This document shows, piece by piece, positions 1 to 7,677 of a DNA stretch of 64,000 nt. The notes below the pieces were generated by a model, which did no database searches, was not told the origin of the DNA, and saw nothing but the letters and a program-made list of their open reading frames with translations. Origin of the DNA: Mesorhizobium qingshengii (GTDB lineage: Bacteria; Pseudomonadota; Alphaproteobacteria; Rhizobiales; Rhizobiaceae). The translations under genes and the position numbers were made by a program. Each line of letters starts with the position of its first letter. Within the stretch, counting starts at the first letter, position 1. The DNA lies in contig NZ_FMXM01000004.1 in assembly GCF_900103325.1 (NCBI RefSeq), positions 62,001 through 126,000 of the forward strand, given 5' to 3'.

Positions 1-1291
1 TGATACCGTAGCCCGCCATGAAGGCGAGCGTCGACTCGAAGAAATCGAGCCGGCCTAGCGCCGGAAACTCGTCGAGCATCATGAGCAATCGCTGCCGTCG
101 ATCTTTCGCATGGAGATCCTCGGTCAACCGGCGGCCAATCTGATTGAGAACGAGGCGGATAAGCGGCTTTGTGCGACTGATATCTGAGGGCGGCACAACC
201 AGATAGAGCGTGGTCGGATGCTCGCACTCGACGAGATCAGCGATCCGCCAGTCGCAACGAGACGTGACCTTGCCCACGACTGGATCGCGGTAGAGGCCCA
301 GAAAACTCATGGCAGTGGACAGCACGCCGGAGCGCTCATTTTCCGACTTGTTGAGCAATTCGCGCGCCGCCGATGCCACGACCGGATGCGGGCCGGTGTC
401 GCCCAGGTGCCGCGTCAACATCATGGTGCGCAATGTCGTTTCGATCGGCCGCTGTGGATCGGAGAGGAAGTTTGCTACGCCCGCGAGGGTCTTGTCCTTT
501 TCAGAATAGAGAACATGCAGAATGGCGCCGACCAGCAGCGCATGGCTGGTCTTCTCCCAATGGTTCCTGCGCTCCAACGACCCTTCGGGGTCGACGAGCA
601 CATCGGCGACATTCTGGACATCACGGACTTCCCATTCGCCACGTCGCACTTCCAGCAGAGGATTGTAGGCTGCCGAAGCTGCGTTGGTCGGATCGAACAG
701 AAGTACGCGGCCGAAGCGCGCCCGCCATCCGGCGGTCAGCTCCCAGTTCTCCCCCTTGATGTCGTGAACAATCGCCGACCCTGGCCAGGTGAGCAGTGAT
801 GGCACGACGAGGCCGACACCCTTGCCACTTCTAGTTGGCGCAAAGCACAGCACGTGCTCGGGACCGTCGTGACGGAGATAGTCGTGATTTAGCTTACCGA
901 GCACAACGCCATCCCTGCCAATTAAGCCTTCGCCGCTGATCTCGACGCGCGTCGCCCATCGCGCCGAGCCGTAGGTCACCGAGTTCTTGGCCTCTCGCGC
1001 TCGCCAGACCGACATGCCAACGGCCACGACGATCGCGACAAGGCTTCCGCTTGCCGCAACTACCGCACCTTCAATGAAGACCTGTGGCGCGTACGCATCG
1101 TAAAAAAACCACCACCAGAAGAATGATGGTGGTGGATAGATTGGTTGGCCAGCGAGTTCGAACCAAGGGAGACCGAGTTCGCTCTGGAAACCGAGCCGCC
1201 AAGCTGTCCATTGCGTCGAGCACCAGATCGTCGAGAGCACAATCAGACATACGGCAAGAACTTGATCCCACAATATCTTGGTACCTGGCAT
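1..1291 (-). CDS. traG: TraG/VirD4-type coupling protein, N-terminal 430 residues (runs off window)
   Basis: This is the T4SS coupling ATPase that links the relaxosome to the mating channel at the inner membrane. The minus-strand frame is open from an ATG at 1291 (MPGTKILW) to position 1, so the C-terminus lies outside the window. Two hydrophobic segments are visible (about residues 8-25 and 75-95), with a PPPSFFWWWFFYDAYAP stretch before the second. The Walker A motif APTRSGKGVG lies near residue 155 and the Walker B-like LLMMLDEFPALGRLDFF near residue 404, as expected for TraG. A run of seven A on the plus strand (1102-1108) is crossed without loss of frame. In related ICEs this gene follows the relaxase gene directly; here the relaxase is about 10.8 kb away and points the other way. 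Confidence 0.93.
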   Translation of the reverse strand, partial: MPGTKILWDQVLAVCLIVLSTIWCSTQWTAWRLGFQSELGLPWFELAGQPIYPPPSFFWWWFFYDAYAPQVFIEGAVVAASGSLVAIVVAVGMSVWRAREAKNSVTYGSARWATRVEISGEGLIGRDGVVLGKLNHDYLRHDGPEHVLCFAPTRSGKGVGLVVPSLLTWPGSAIVHDIKGENWELTAGWRARFGRVLLFDPTNAASAAYNPLLEVRRGEWEVRDVQNVADVLVDPEGSLERRNHWEKTSHALLVGAILHVLYSEKDKTLAGVANFLSDPQRPIETTLRTMMLTRHLGDTGPHPVVASAARELLNKSENERSGVLSTAMSFLGLYRDPVVGKVTSRCDWRIADLVECEHPTTLYLVVPPSDISRTKPLIRLVLNQIGRRLTEDLHAKDRRQRLLMMLDEFPALGRLDFFESTLAFMAGYGI

Positions 1292-1778
1292 CTGTTGTTT
1301 CCCGGAAGCGAAGGATCGGGCTTAAACAGAAACGGTCAAATCTCCGATCCACAAGTATGAATCCGCGATGAGAGCAATAGCGCGCGGCGCGGCGTGAAAA
1401 GACTTGCCAAATCCGCCCCTTACGGCGCAGGACTATAGATCCAGACGTCGAGGCGATTTCCCAATCAACTGTCAAAGGCGGGCGGCTCGAGCAGTTGCCG
1501 AGCAGGCCAGTACAATGCCAACGCGCGCTGCATTTGGCGAGCTTTCTGGTGAACTCTAACCGAGCCAACTTGGTTGATTGGTGTCGCGGCGGGCTGTGGT
1601 CACGCGACTTCGTTGTGCCTCAATGGTGCCTATAGCGCACGGAGCGGAGAGGTCTTCGGAGAGATCGACTATCGGATCAAGTTGGATCGGAAAGAAATCG
1701 CGCCTTTCGTGAACTGACCTATGCACACTGGGATTGAGACGGCAGTAATCTGTGTATCAGGAATGGACCCCTCCTTTC
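1292..1778. other. Gene-poor stretch between traG and the tRNA fragment
   Basis: No recognisable complete gene. A short plus-strand frame from a TTG at 1574 to a TGA at 1715-1717 (47 codons) has protein-like composition, ending GEIDYRIKLDRKEIAPFVN, and may be the 3' remnant of a larger gene; I do not recognise it. If the neighbouring segment has been inverted, one breakpoint should lie in this stretch. Confidence 0.4.
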
Positions 1779-1840
1779 TGGTCGGAGTGGCAGGATTTGA
1801 ACCTGCGACCCCCTCGTCCCGAACGAGGTGCGCTACCAGG
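1779..1840 (-). tRNA. Partial tRNA-Pro(CGG), 3' portion only; likely ICE attachment site
   Basis: Read on the minus strand, this is the last 62 nt of a tRNA-Pro: the second half of the D-loop (CCTGGTAGCGC), an anticodon arm with loop TTCGGGA (anticodon CGG), the variable region, a T arm with GGTTCAAATCC, the 3' acceptor strand CACTCCG and a CCA end. The 5' acceptor strand and 5' D stem are missing, because the match stops abruptly at 1840. Tyrosine integrases of ICEs often recombine in the 3' end of tRNA genes and leave such a displaced 3' fragment. The integrase gene stops only 53 nt away, which fits an att site of this element. It is not a functional tRNA gene. Confidence 0.85.
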
Positions 1841-1893
1841 ATAATCGTAAACTCCTAGCCATTTTCGTCAATTTCTCTGACAATCATCGCGTT

Positions 1894-3144
1894 TCATCTT
1901 AGTTCTTGCAGTGGGTCAACGTCGGCGTTCGCCCTTTGTGCCTCTCCCAGTTTGGATGGCTTCGTGGCTTTGGTGGCAACACTTTTCTTGGTGATATTCT
2001 CAGCCGCCTCTATCTGAAAATCGGGATGATGGTGTCCATAAATGTCCACGAGGACGTCGACGGTAATGCCAAGAAAACCCGCCGCCTGCCACAAGTCTGT
2101 ACCAGCCTGCATTAGCCATGTCGCGGCGGTGTGACGAAAAATATGCGGAGTAACATCGGGGCCAAGACCGGCGATTATGCGCGCCTTCCTAAAGCTTTTC
2201 TTTATTGATTTAACAGGTCTTCCATTCCACTCTACAACAAAGTCTTGTGATATCTTGCGGCCAATGTTCGCGCTTTTGCAGCGTCCCTTGGTCTTGATGT
2301 CGAGATCGGTGCGCGACCAGCGACGCAGATGCGCCAGCAGCCGGTCCGGTAGCCGTACGGGCGGTTGGCGCTTCTTGGTCCTCTTGGCGCCATCACCGCG
2401 GCGGTGAAAGACCCCGCTGTCGAGATCCACGTAGCCACGCCCTTCGGTCGGACGGATGGCTGCACCGCAAACCGCGCCTGAGCGCGTCCCCGTGTAGAGC
2501 GCGACGAGAATGAAGCGGGCAAGATGGCGCCCGGTGCGCCTGTCACTCTCCTGGCCTCTCCAACTTTGCTTCATGCGCCATGCAGCCCAAATGAGTGCAG
2601 CGGCTTCACCGCGCGTCAGCCAGCGCTCACGTGCGGCGCGCTTCTCGGGCAGTGAAATCGTCGGCGCGGCTGTCGTATAACCTTCCTTGCGGCAGTAGTT
2701 GATGGCCGCGCGCAGATCCTCAAGTTCTCGGCGCGCCGCAGCTTCGGTTGATCTAGTCGCGACGTAGCTTCGGCAAAGCTTGCCGTTGATGTCGGCGAGT
2801 GTCATTTCTCCGAAGAAATCGAGGATCTTGTCTAACCGAGCAGCCGTCTCTTCGGGCGTGACATGCGCAGGCGCAACCTCGTTCAGGTATAGGTGGATTA
2901 CCTGAGCGATCAGGACGTCGACGGCAGCATGTCCGTGTTCTCGCACGGGGGAGTACTTATCGGCGATGTGGGCCGCGAGCGCCTTTTCAGTTTCAATCCC
3001 TGGACGGCCTCTTTCGCCGCCGCCAGCGCAGAGGAATGTCGATCTATCCCAAATGAACGATCCGGCCTTGTTTCTAAGGGTTCCGTTCTTGTTCCAGCTT
3101 TCTTCGCGCCAGACGAGGAGAGGCCCCTTCGACGTCCGCGGCAT
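1894..3144 (-). CDS. Tyrosine recombinase / ICE integrase
   Basis: A 416-residue phage-type integrase for site-specific integration and excision of the element. The core-binding region covers about residues 75-160 and the catalytic domain about 175-375. Catalytic residues seen are R221 (YTGTRSGAV), H334-x-x-R337 (HIFRHTAATW) and the nucleophile Y369 (DIYGHHHPD). The usual LGH histidine is replaced (FLGI), which I believe is common in this Rhizobiales subfamily. The start is supported by a GAGGGAG ribosome-binding site just upstream. The gene ends 53 nt from the tRNA-Pro fragment, and its 5' end overlaps a small xis-like gene in another frame. It looks intact. Confidence 0.93.
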   Translation of the reverse strand: MPRTSKGPLLVWREESWNKNGTLRNKAGSFIWDRSTFLCAGGGERGRPGIETEKALAAHIADKYSPVREHGHAAVDVLIAQVIHLYLNEVAPAHVTPEETAARLDKILDFFGEMTLADINGKLCRSYVATRSTEAAARRELEDLRAAINYCRKEGYTTAAPTISLPEKRAARERWLTRGEAAALIWAAWRMKQSWRGQESDRRTGRHLARFILVALYTGTRSGAVCGAAIRPTEGRGYVDLDSGVFHRRGDGAKRTKKRQPPVRLPDRLLAHLRRWSRTDLDIKTKGRCKSANIGRKISQDFVVEWNGRPVKSIKKSFRKARIIAGLGPDVTPHIFRHTAATWLMQAGTDLWQAAGFLGITVDVLVDIYGHHHPDFQIEAAENITKKSVATKATKPSKLGEAQRANADVDPLQELR

Positions 3145-3335
3145 AGCTCCCTCATTCTTATGATCGCGGCCAAGGTCACGTACTCCTTCCCGGCGACCAG
3201 CTCCGTTTCAAGCCGGCCGGCATCGCGTTCCCTGCGCAAGCCAGCCGCCCCCATCGAGCCATCGGGAAAAGCGATTTGGGCAGCAATCTCAATGCGTAGG
3301 GGCGTGGTCTCGTCGTACCGCTCTGGTATCTTCAA
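2910..3335 (-). CDS. Small DNA-binding (xis-like) protein overlapping the integrase start
   Basis: The first ~70 residues (LKIPERYDETTPLRIEIAAQ through EYVTLAAIIRMRELCR) resemble the small conserved protein often found just upstream of Rhizobiales integrases, with a compact winged-helix/MerR-like look (hydrophobic pattern, GLRRERDAGRL). The C-terminal half is low-complexity, basic and Ser/Thr/Pro-rich. It runs about 235 nt out of frame over the 5' end of the integrase gene. I chose the TTG at 3335 because recognisable similarity starts there; the frame extends to an ATG at 3425. A role in recombination or integrase regulation is inference from position. The long overlap should couple its translation to that of the integrase. 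Confidence 0.6.
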   Translation of the reverse strand: MKIPERYDETTPLRIEIAAQIAFPDGSMGAAGLRRERDAGRLETELVAGKEYVTLAAIIRMRELCRGRRRGLSSSGAKKAGTRTEPLETRPDRSFGIDRHSSALAAAKEAVQGLKLKRRSRPTSPISTPPCENTDMLPSTS

Positions 3336-4164
3336 TTGATCTTTCGGATCGCCGAACAAGTGTGATTGTCGTTTGAGAAAAGAGTGACGGCTGTCGTTGC
3401 GCAGGCGGAGGATATGTCCGCGCATTGCGCGTTAGGGTCAGATTTCCCTGCGTTGGTCCCAAGCCTGCCTCCAACTAGATAACGTCGGTGCGGAGTGAGG
3501 TTAGTCACGCGCGGCATACATCTGGCAGGTCGATGCCGGGCAATGTTGCTTTTCACTATGCCAAATTTGATCGTGCCGCATTTCACCGCGACGCCTCCAT
3601 TTTCGCCCCTTTGCGATCTTGAGCCTGCTGCATGAGATCATTCGCAAATATACGGGGGCGAAAAGCGGCAAATGGATATCCTCGGGCAAAGATGATCTCC
3701 TGACGTGCTTATCGGACAGGTCGCACTTCCAGGCCGACAGGAATTACTGGCGACACGTGCGCTCAATTGGATTCCGACCCAAAAAGAGGTTCGCTGAGAG
3801 AGAGATATGATTCACGGCTTCCGAAAAGAGAGCGTCGATCCTTATCCGTCGCGATTATCACGCCAGTAAGCTTCGCTTGCATTGTTCTGACGGCTACGGA
3901 CGAGCCTTACCGATCATTTTGGAAAGCGAGGCGACTTTCCCTCGCTTCCCCGCCAATGCCGCCTGTGCAGAGCAGGGTTGCCGGCTCGCAAAGCGGCCGA
4001 CTGCCAGGAAGTCCTCCTTACGAACTTTGATCCGCTTCGCTCGACCGCGCAGCCCGGCTCCGCGCGCCGACATTGGCCCCCATCACTCCCGCGCGCTCCC
4101 GCGCCCCCGGAAGGCATGCCGGGGGACATGCCTTCGGCATCAACGGAAAAAAGGAGTGAACACC
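3336..4164. other. Non-coding stretch upstream of the DUF932 gene
   Basis: No gene I can support. Short frames, for example 3619-3810, lack family resemblance or a good start. The last ~200 bases before the DUF932 gene are GC-rich with short complementary stretches (such as a CATGCCG/CGGCATG-type stem near 4115-4140), consistent with a structured 5' leader. Confidence 0.4.
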
Positions 4165-5376
4165 GTGAACATGACTACCATCATCAACAGCGAGAGCAAC
4201 ACCCAGCAGCAGCTGATTTCCAGCGGCTTTGGCGTGGATATCTCGCGCGGCGTGCGGATCGGACGAGTTTCCTCGGAATGGTTTTCGCGTCCCGATGACG
4301 AGCGCTATTTGAGCCTCACCGAGCTTTTTGATGCCGTGAAGCAGAGAGCGGACCGCGCTACCGCCCGCACCGTCGAGAGTCGCTCCGTGGGCGTGGAGGC
4401 CACCCGCGACAATGCAGAGCGGCTTGCGGTCATCGTCCCAGGACAGGACCAGCCAATCGCGCCGACGCATTGGAGTTTTGGCCAGCTCTGCAGCCTCGTC
4501 AGCGCACCAGCCACCTACATGCGCCAGCTGCCCGCGCCGCTGGCAGGCATTAATTTGCAGCACGGCCTTTTGAGCCATAGAGCGGAATTGATGAAGACGC
4601 TCGAGACGAAGGACGGTCGCGTTGAGCTTCGCGCCGTAACCGGGCCCGACTATGGCCGCATCTGGGATCATGAGCTTGTCGCCGCCGTGATGAAGATCGC
4701 GGGCAATGGCACCGGCGACACCATGTGGAAGGTGCCTGGCGTTCTCGACTGGGCGACCATGACGCACAATCCTTTCGTGGACGTGACCAAGGACACCACC
4801 ACGCTCTATGCCAGTGACCGAGACGTGTTCCTGTTTCTGGTGGACGACACGCATCCCATCGAAGCCGGACGCCTTCCGAATGGCGAGCCGGATTTGTATT
4901 TCCGTGGCTTCTATTGCTGGAATTCGGAGGTGGGCAGCAAGACGTTGGGCATTGCGAGTTTCTATCTCCGTGCGGTGTGCATGAACCGCAATCTGTGGGG
5001 CGTTGAAGGTTTTGAGGAAATCAGCATCCGGCATTCGAAGTTTGCCGCGCAGCGTTTTGCTCACGAGGCAGCGCCCGCTTTGACGAGCTTCGCAAACTCA
5101 AGCCCCGCACCGTTCATCGCCGGGATCAAGGCCGCGCGCGAGAAGATCGTCGCCCGTAGCGACGAAGAGCGCGAAAGCTTCCTGCGCAGGCGTGGTTTCT
5201 CCAAGAGCGAAACGGGCAAGATCATCGAGGCTGTATTGCAGGAGGAAGGCCGCCCGCCTGAAAGCATCTTCGATTTCGTGCAGGGCATGACTGCACATGC
5301 CCGCAGCAAGGGGCATCAGGACAGTCGCCTTGAAATGGAAGGAAAGGCCAAGGCCCTATTGGAAAAAGCGGCATGA
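4165..5376 (+). CDS. DUF932 family protein
   Basis: A 403-residue member of the DUF932 (phage/plasmid-related, TIGR03299-like) family, common on plasmids, phages and ICEs of alphaproteobacteria; its biochemical function is unknown. Family-typical stretches are the WSFGQLCSLVSAPATYMRQL segment near residue 115, GPDYGRIWDHELV, and ASFYLRAVCMNRNLWG. The GTG start at 4165 is preceded by AAGGAG at 4151-4156 with an 8-nt spacer; the in-frame ATG at 4171 would leave a 14-nt spacer. A strong terminator follows the stop codon, so it is probably a single transcription unit. It lies inside the ICE segment, between the integrase and the regulatory genes. Confidence 0.88.
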   Translation: MNMTTIINSESNTQQQLISSGFGVDISRGVRIGRVSSEWFSRPDDERYLSLTELFDAVKQRADRATARTVESRSVGVEATRDNAERLAVIVPGQDQPIAPTHWSFGQLCSLVSAPATYMRQLPAPLAGINLQHGLLSHRAELMKTLETKDGRVELRAVTGPDYGRIWDHELVAAVMKIAGNGTGDTMWKVPGVLDWATMTHNPFVDVTKDTTTLYASDRDVFLFLVDDTHPIEAGRLPNGEPDLYFRGFYCWNSEVGSKTLGIASFYLRAVCMNRNLWGVEGFEEISIRHSKFAAQRFAHEAAPALTSFANSSPAPFIAGIKAAREKIVARSDEERESFLRRRGFSKSETGKIIEAVLQEEGRPPESIFDFVQGMTAHARSKGHQDSRLEMEGKAKALLEKAA

Positions 5377-5382
5377 ACAAAG

Positions 5383-5418
5383 AAAGGACGCCCGGCGAGG
5401 TCTCCCCGGGCGTCCTTT
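5383..5418 (+). terminator. Intrinsic terminator after the DUF932 gene
   Basis: A near-perfect inverted repeat with arms AAAGGACGCCCGG and CCGGGCGTCCTTT and a ~10-nt loop, starting 7 nt after the stop codon. The 3' arm ends in a short T run. It is symmetric enough to work in both directions. Confidence 0.8.
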
Positions 5419-5592
5419 CAGGTCCGCCACATCAACGAGACCGTCATAGCATAAGAATATCTAACGACCAGATCATCGGGCTCGGCGCGTGCGGCCGTTT
5501 TTGACACGGCGGCCGCTCGCCGGGCTTCGCCCGGCTCGCAATGCAACTGCCGTCATGGGTGCCAACAAATACAAATGGGGGCGATTTGCTCA

Positions 5593-5813
5593 CTACCGTG
5601 TGACGCGCAATGGAGGCCGCCTTAGAAGGTCCGCAGCCTCAATCCCGGAACATCTGCCAACTTGTCGACGACGTCGATCGCCGTAGACGCTGCGTTCCAA
5701 CGCACTGATATGGGTGCGATCGACATCCGCAGGGTGGGCCAGCTCTTCTTGCGGAAGCCCACCGCCTGCCGATGCCGCCTCAGATTGCGCGCAAACACCT
5801 CGCGTATTTCCAT
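5593..5813 (-). pseudogene. XRE-type helix-turn-helix repressor, frameshifted
   Basis: Two overlapping minus-strand frames together give an XRE/Cro-like regulator: MEIREVFARNLRRHRQAVG in the first, QEELAHPADVDRTHISALER in the second, then AIDVVDKLADVPG back in the first, and GIEAADLLRRPPLRVTR at the end in the second. At least three frame changes are needed over ~70 codons, so the gene is broken unless the sequence has errors. The ATG at 5813 starts the recognisable part. It lies divergently upstream of the fseA-like gene, where Mesorhizobium ICEs often carry small HTH regulators of excision (QseC-like). Its loss could remove one level of control. Confidence 0.75.
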
Positions 5814-6103
5814 GCACGCAAGTGCAACGCCTTGTCAGGATCGTTCTGCAATAGACCCGGCTGAGGAACCAGAGCGGGAGTTGCGGTCATGGGAGACGCA
5901 TCTTGCCCGCGCCCGCTGGATGACGACGAACGGCTACCGATATCTTCTGGCCGGCGGTGCGCCACACTGACCGTCCAAGGCCATGGTTTGCTGAATCAGC
6001 ACAGCGGTTTGCCGACTCTCCAACTACCCGATTTGTGTATCGGCAGGGATGCTCATTCCGAAGCCCGCAGCCTGGTGCGGGCATCGGGAGAGGGTTTGGC
6101 GCA
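5814..6103. other. Divergent regulatory region between the HTH pseudogene and the fseA-like gene
   Basis: No gene supported. The plus-strand frame that ends in the DUF6499-like domain stays open back to an ATG at 5957, but the residues before about 6104 do not look like the family. The stretch should contain the promoter of the fseA-like gene and formerly that of the repressor. I could not identify clear boxes. Confidence 0.35.
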
Positions 6104-6310
6104 TTGCAAGGCGATTGGACCGATCCGGAAGCCTACGCGCACATGCAAGGTTACATGCCTGCTCAGTTCGCTGCCGAGTATCTGATCCGAAACGACGACT
6201 TTGTTGCCGAGTGCGGCCAGCTGTCATCACATCTGCCAGGTGCCGTAGAACCTGTTGGCCCGGGCGACTTCGTCACACGTTGGGGCGCGCGATTTCACAG
6301 TCACCGGTGA
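6104..6310 (+). CDS. FseA-like activator, first frame (DUF6499-like domain, Msi172-like)
   Basis: From a TTG at 6104 (GGAGAG 11 nt upstream) the frame reads LQGDWTDPEAYAHMQGY, then AAEYLIRNDDFVAECGQL, then RWGARFHSHR and stop. This W-x-D...EYLIRN(D)F...RWG-x-RF pattern is the short N-terminal domain that in Mesorhizobium ICEs precedes DUF2285. In ICEMlSymR7A, msi172 and msi171 are joined by a +1 programmed ribosomal frameshift to give FseA, which activates the excisionase gene rdfS. Here the second half also lies in the +1 frame and the RWGARF end overlaps it. The fused product would be about 264 residues. The upstream ATG at 5957 is an alternative start but less likely. Confidence 0.75.
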   Translation: MQGDWTDPEAYAHMQGYMPAQFAAEYLIRNDDFVAECGQLSSHLPGAVEPVGPGDFVTRWGARFHSHR

Positions 6311-6896
6311 CGGGCTTCCGTTAGCTCAGAACATCGTCTGGACGGAAAAGGCCTCGCCGCGCGTGCTGCGGGCCACGCAAATCCGATCGTCAGTTAGCCC
6401 TTCGCATCAGACGGTCCAACTTTCCAGATTCAGCGGTGCCGCCGTTTGGAAAGCAGACGACCTTCATATTCTTTGGCCGGCACCGACCGGAACAAATACT
6501 CTCGTCACTGACATTCGCAGCGGCGCCACCGAATTCAATGCCATCGTACTGCCACTCGATACTGCATTCGAGACACGCCTCGACGCAGCGCGCCAGTTCT
6601 GGCGGGCGCTCGGCGACCGGCCGTCTGGCCGGGTCTACGGCGCGCTGCCGAAGCAAACAATGGCAAGGCATACTCTCAATTTGCGCGCTCATGACGCCAG
6701 ACGCGCAGAGGCCACCTACCGCGAGATCGCGGAGGTGCTTTTGTCACGAGAGTCGATCTCGCCTCGAGATTGGCGCGATCATCATCTGAGACATAAGGTT
6801 CGGGCGATCCTGCGAAGGGCGGATCGTCTTGTGGATGGCGGTTACCGCGACCTTCTCTTCTATCCTCACAGCCGCAGCCGAAAATCCGACCGCTGA
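6294..6896 (+). CDS. FseA-like activator, second frame (DUF2285 domain, Msi171-like)
   Basis: This frame carries the DUF2285 domain: ATYREIAEVLLSRESISPRDWRDHHLRHKVRAILRRADRLVDGGYRDLLF, split in text as ATYREIAEVLLS, then LRHKVRAILRRADRLVDGG. Entry from the first frame is most simply at the UUU-C at 6293-6296, where a tRNA-Phe could move from UUU to UUC in the +1 frame and read on as F-T-V-T-G-D-G. The frame is also open 5' to a TTG at 6255, but no good ribosome-binding site is seen there. By analogy with R7A the fused protein would activate transcription of the RdfS-like gene that starts 134 nt downstream. Confidence 0.8.
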   Translation, partial: FTVTGDGLPLAQNIVWTEKASPRVLRATQIRSSVSPSHQTVQLSRFSGAAVWKADDLHILWPAPTGTNTLVTDIRSGATEFNAIVLPLDTAFETRLDAARQFWRALGDRPSGRVYGALPKQTMARHTLNLRAHDARRAEATYREIAEVLLSRESISPRDWRDHHLRHKVRAILRRADRLVDGGYRDLLFYPHSRSRKSDR

Positions 6897-7030
6897 AACC
6901 GCTGTTCGCAGGGGTAGCAAAAACACATCCCCCGATCTTTGCCCTCCCACGCCTCTTCTTAATTCGGCCATCGTCCATTTGCGCGTCCCGGCAGGCCAGG
7001 ACGACACCAGAACCAAATGGAGATCGAGCG

Positions 7031-7321
7031 ATGTCGAAGGGTCCCGTGGACGCGCCCCAAAAATACCTGCGAACGAAGGAGGCAGCGCCAATCGTAGGCC
7101 TTTGCGCTCGCACCATGGAAAAGCATCGGACCTATGGCACCGGTCCAAAGTACCGCAAGGTCGGCGGTCGGGTCCTCTACGACATCGACGACCTGCATGC
7201 CTGGATCGCACTTGGCGCTCGCACCTCCACCAGCGATGCGAATGCGACCTATGTTCCGCCAGCCAAGCAGCATGCCGCTCGTGCGCCGGCCTATGTCGGC
7301 AGACGCGATCGCACCTCCTGA
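7031..7321 (+). CDS. Helix-turn-helix excisionase-like protein (RdfS/AlpA-like)
   Basis: A 96-residue protein with an N-terminal winged-HTH of the AlpA/MerR type: YLRTKEAAPIVGLCARTMEK, then the wing YRKVGGRVLYDIDDLHAWI. GGAG lies 8 nt before the ATG. In Mesorhizobium ICEs a small HTH protein at this place, downstream of fseA and upstream of traF and rlxS, is the recombination directionality factor RdfS; the assignment here rests on domain and position. It should bind the att region and push the integrase toward excision. The C-terminal tail is basic and disordered. Confidence 0.75.
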   Translation: MSKGPVDAPQKYLRTKEAAPIVGLCARTMEKHRTYGTGPKYRKVGGRVLYDIDDLHAWIALGARTSTSDANATYVPPAKQHAARAPAYVGRRDRTS

Positions 7322-7336
7322 CCAGGGCGCAAGACA

Positions 7337-7489
7337 ATGCGACATCACTCGCCCCCTAAGGCTCAGCTTGAGTTGTTTCATGCGCCCCCCGGCGCCTTTG
7401 CTCTTCGCGATGCGCAAGGCTTCTCGTCGTGGCCGTTCTCGTCCCTCGCCAAATCCCTTCGCGTGACACCGATCGACTTTCGCCACGAT
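7337..7489 (+). pseudogene. Truncated replication initiator (RepA/RPA type), N-terminal remnant
   Basis: The reading LELFHAPPGAFALRDAQGF, then SLAKSLRVTPIDFRHDC, matches the N-terminus of the ~280-residue plasmid-type replication initiator (RPA, PF10134-like) that in related ICEs lies between the rdfS-like gene and parA. Similarity ends near 7489. The rest of the gene and the following parA are missing. The downstream ~190 bases up to the DUF2840 gene contain no plus-strand gene; a minus-strand frame there (PPGRKVMVPIRPLGLKVV) has protein-like composition but I do not recognise it. Confidence 0.65.
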
Positions 7490-7677
7490 TGCATCAAGCC
7501 CCGGAAGGCCGTCAACCAGCTCGCGCACCACCTTCAGCCCGAGCGGCCGGATCGGAACCATGACCTTTCGGCCAGGCGGATAATAGTCGACGACCGTTGT
7601 TCCCCGTGGAGCACGACTGATCTCTCCGCTCCTCGTTTAACAACGTCGACTGCTGGCCTCCTGTCACGGAGGCCAGC

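Noticed and set aside
3619..3810. 63-codon frame before the DUF932 gene
   Set aside because: No ribosome-binding site and no family resemblance.
5491..5535. GC-rich hairpins (for example GCCGGGCTTCGCCCGGC at 5519-5535) after the DUF932 terminator
   Set aside because: No T run and no gene upstream left to terminate; may be a regulatory leader but nothing supports a call.
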